A DNA stretch of 64,000 nucleotides, from NCBI RefSeq assembly GCF_000373105.1, contig NZ_KB890431.1:47944-111943 (forward strand), given 5' to 3'. Of this stretch, positions 63,709 through 64,000 are shown in pieces. This DNA comes from Neolewinella persica DSM 23188. Its GTDB lineage: Bacteria; Bacteroidota; Bacteroidia; Chitinophagales; Saprospiraceae. The notes under the pieces were generated by a model. That model was not told the DNA's origin. It ran no database searches and was given only the letters and a program-made list of their open reading frames with translations. Position 1 is the stretch's first letter. Each line of letters starts with the position of its first letter. The position numbers and the translations under genes are program-made.

Positions 63709-63727
63709 GGCGCGGCCGCAGGTGCAT
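63709..63727 (-). repeat. R19 motif copy 17
   Basis: Minus-strand match differing only at position 1, starting 9 bp after the antiporter stop codon, with GGCCAAAATGA-like AT-rich sequence on the gene side. Confidence 0.85.
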
Positions 63728-63744
63728 GGGAAGTTAAACATGAG

Positions 63745-64000
63745 TCATCCCGAATTTTGAGCCCACATTAAAGTGAGGCAAATCGAGATGGCCATTCTAA
63801 GTCTGTAGAGCGGTATCGAGACATCTCGGTACCGCTTTCCAGTTCTATGACAGTAATTTCTTAAAAAAAGAGGAACCCAGCCTTTCCAGTTGCGCAATAT
63901 CTGGAGCATGAAGTCATAGACCAAGGTGACGATACTCATCAGCTTCATGCGGTTGTCCCAAAACCATAGCCTTGGCGATTCCAAACCCAGCTCTGACTTG
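63745..64000 (-). mobile_element. insertion-sequence transposase, C-terminal end, cut by the window edge
   Basis: The minus-strand frame is open to the end of the window and reads SELGLESPRLWFWDNRMKLM ... VYDFMLQILRNW ... CHRTGKRYRDVSIPLYRLRM. This is the C-terminus of a DDE transposase of the IS4-like group, where the RTGKR...PLYRLR motif closes the protein. About 84 codons are visible, ending at 63745. The catalytic part and the other terminal repeat lie outside the window. The element's right end should be between 63727 and 63745, close to the R19 copy. Confidence 0.75.

Noticed and set aside
1335..63727. R19 as a rho-independent terminator
   Set aside because: Copies lie in either orientation relative to genes, have no consistent T tract, and substitutions break rather than preserve the palindrome.
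1..64000. tRNA, rRNA or riboswitch genes
   Set aside because: I read the larger intergenic gaps for cloverleaf features and known leader patterns and found none convincing; a covariance-model scan would be needed to exclude divergent RNAs.

Overview
The window looks like chromosomal DNA of a Bacteroidota member, most likely a Lewinella/Saprospiraceae-type marine organism. Supporting this are C-terminal type IX secretion sorting domains on three proteins (CHU_C-like at 6254-7879; Por-type at 12674-14662 and 53578-55656), several lipoproteins and Tat-like oxidoreductases, an Ig-like (BIG_5) lipoprotein, a tricorn-type protease, a DUF2911 protein, and moderate-to-high GC. No rRNA, tRNA, CRISPR array or prophage is visible. 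One mobile element is supported: a transposase fragment cut by the right edge.

Layout. 1-4.3 kb: end of a CHAT-domain protein, a stand-alone domain resembling the N-terminus of McrB-like ATPases, ornithine aminotransferase and a LysM protein. 4.5-14.8 kb: envelope and secreted proteins (Ig-like lipoprotein, L-type lectin/CHU_C, DUF2911, tricorn protease, beta-helix protein, GlsB/YeaQ membrane protein). 15-25.5 kb: dienelactone hydrolase, MltG, M48 protease, DUF885 peptidase, Gfo/Idh/MocA oxidoreductase, orphan TRAP binding protein, DUF2383 protein. 25.6-38.9 kb: PurU, LolD, metzincin protease, degenerate DUF885 lipoprotein, AlkB-like oxygenase, RlmG-like methyltransferase, hydrolase, lipoprotein, EEP nuclease-fold protein, second Gfo/Idh/MocA protein. 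39-48 kb: ArsR-like regulator running into a 55-bp tandem repeat, a sigma factor, ClpP, an ECF42-type operon (two YCII/DGPF proteins plus sigma factor), NDH-2, a STAS-like protein, a DEDDh exonuclease, an M50-like protein without catalytic residues. 48.3-59 kb: class A PBP, NYN-cold-shock fusion, HemD, T9SS beta-propeller protein, VWA protein, two GNATs. 59.1-63.7 kb: an apparent operon of a large P-loop ATPase, a MscS-like membrane protein and a cation/proton antiporter.

The most striking non-genic signal is a dispersed 19-bp motif, TTGCACCTGCGGCCGCGCC (called R19 here), with 17 recognisable copies, 14 intergenic and 3 inside genes, in both orientations. Four copies are joined at the same end to degenerate AGTCTGGTAGTC-type short repeats, and several have a purine-rich extension on the other side, so R19 looks like the core of a larger composite element. 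Other repeat families are a 6.4-copy, exactly 55-bp tandem array of small hairpins, two copies of a ~150-bp multi-hairpin element (one overlapping a gene start), and a CTCCGCGCGAGAA family. The best protein-level candidate for an undescribed system is the ATPase/MscS-like/antiporter operon. All functional assignments come from reading motifs by eye; no database search was run.
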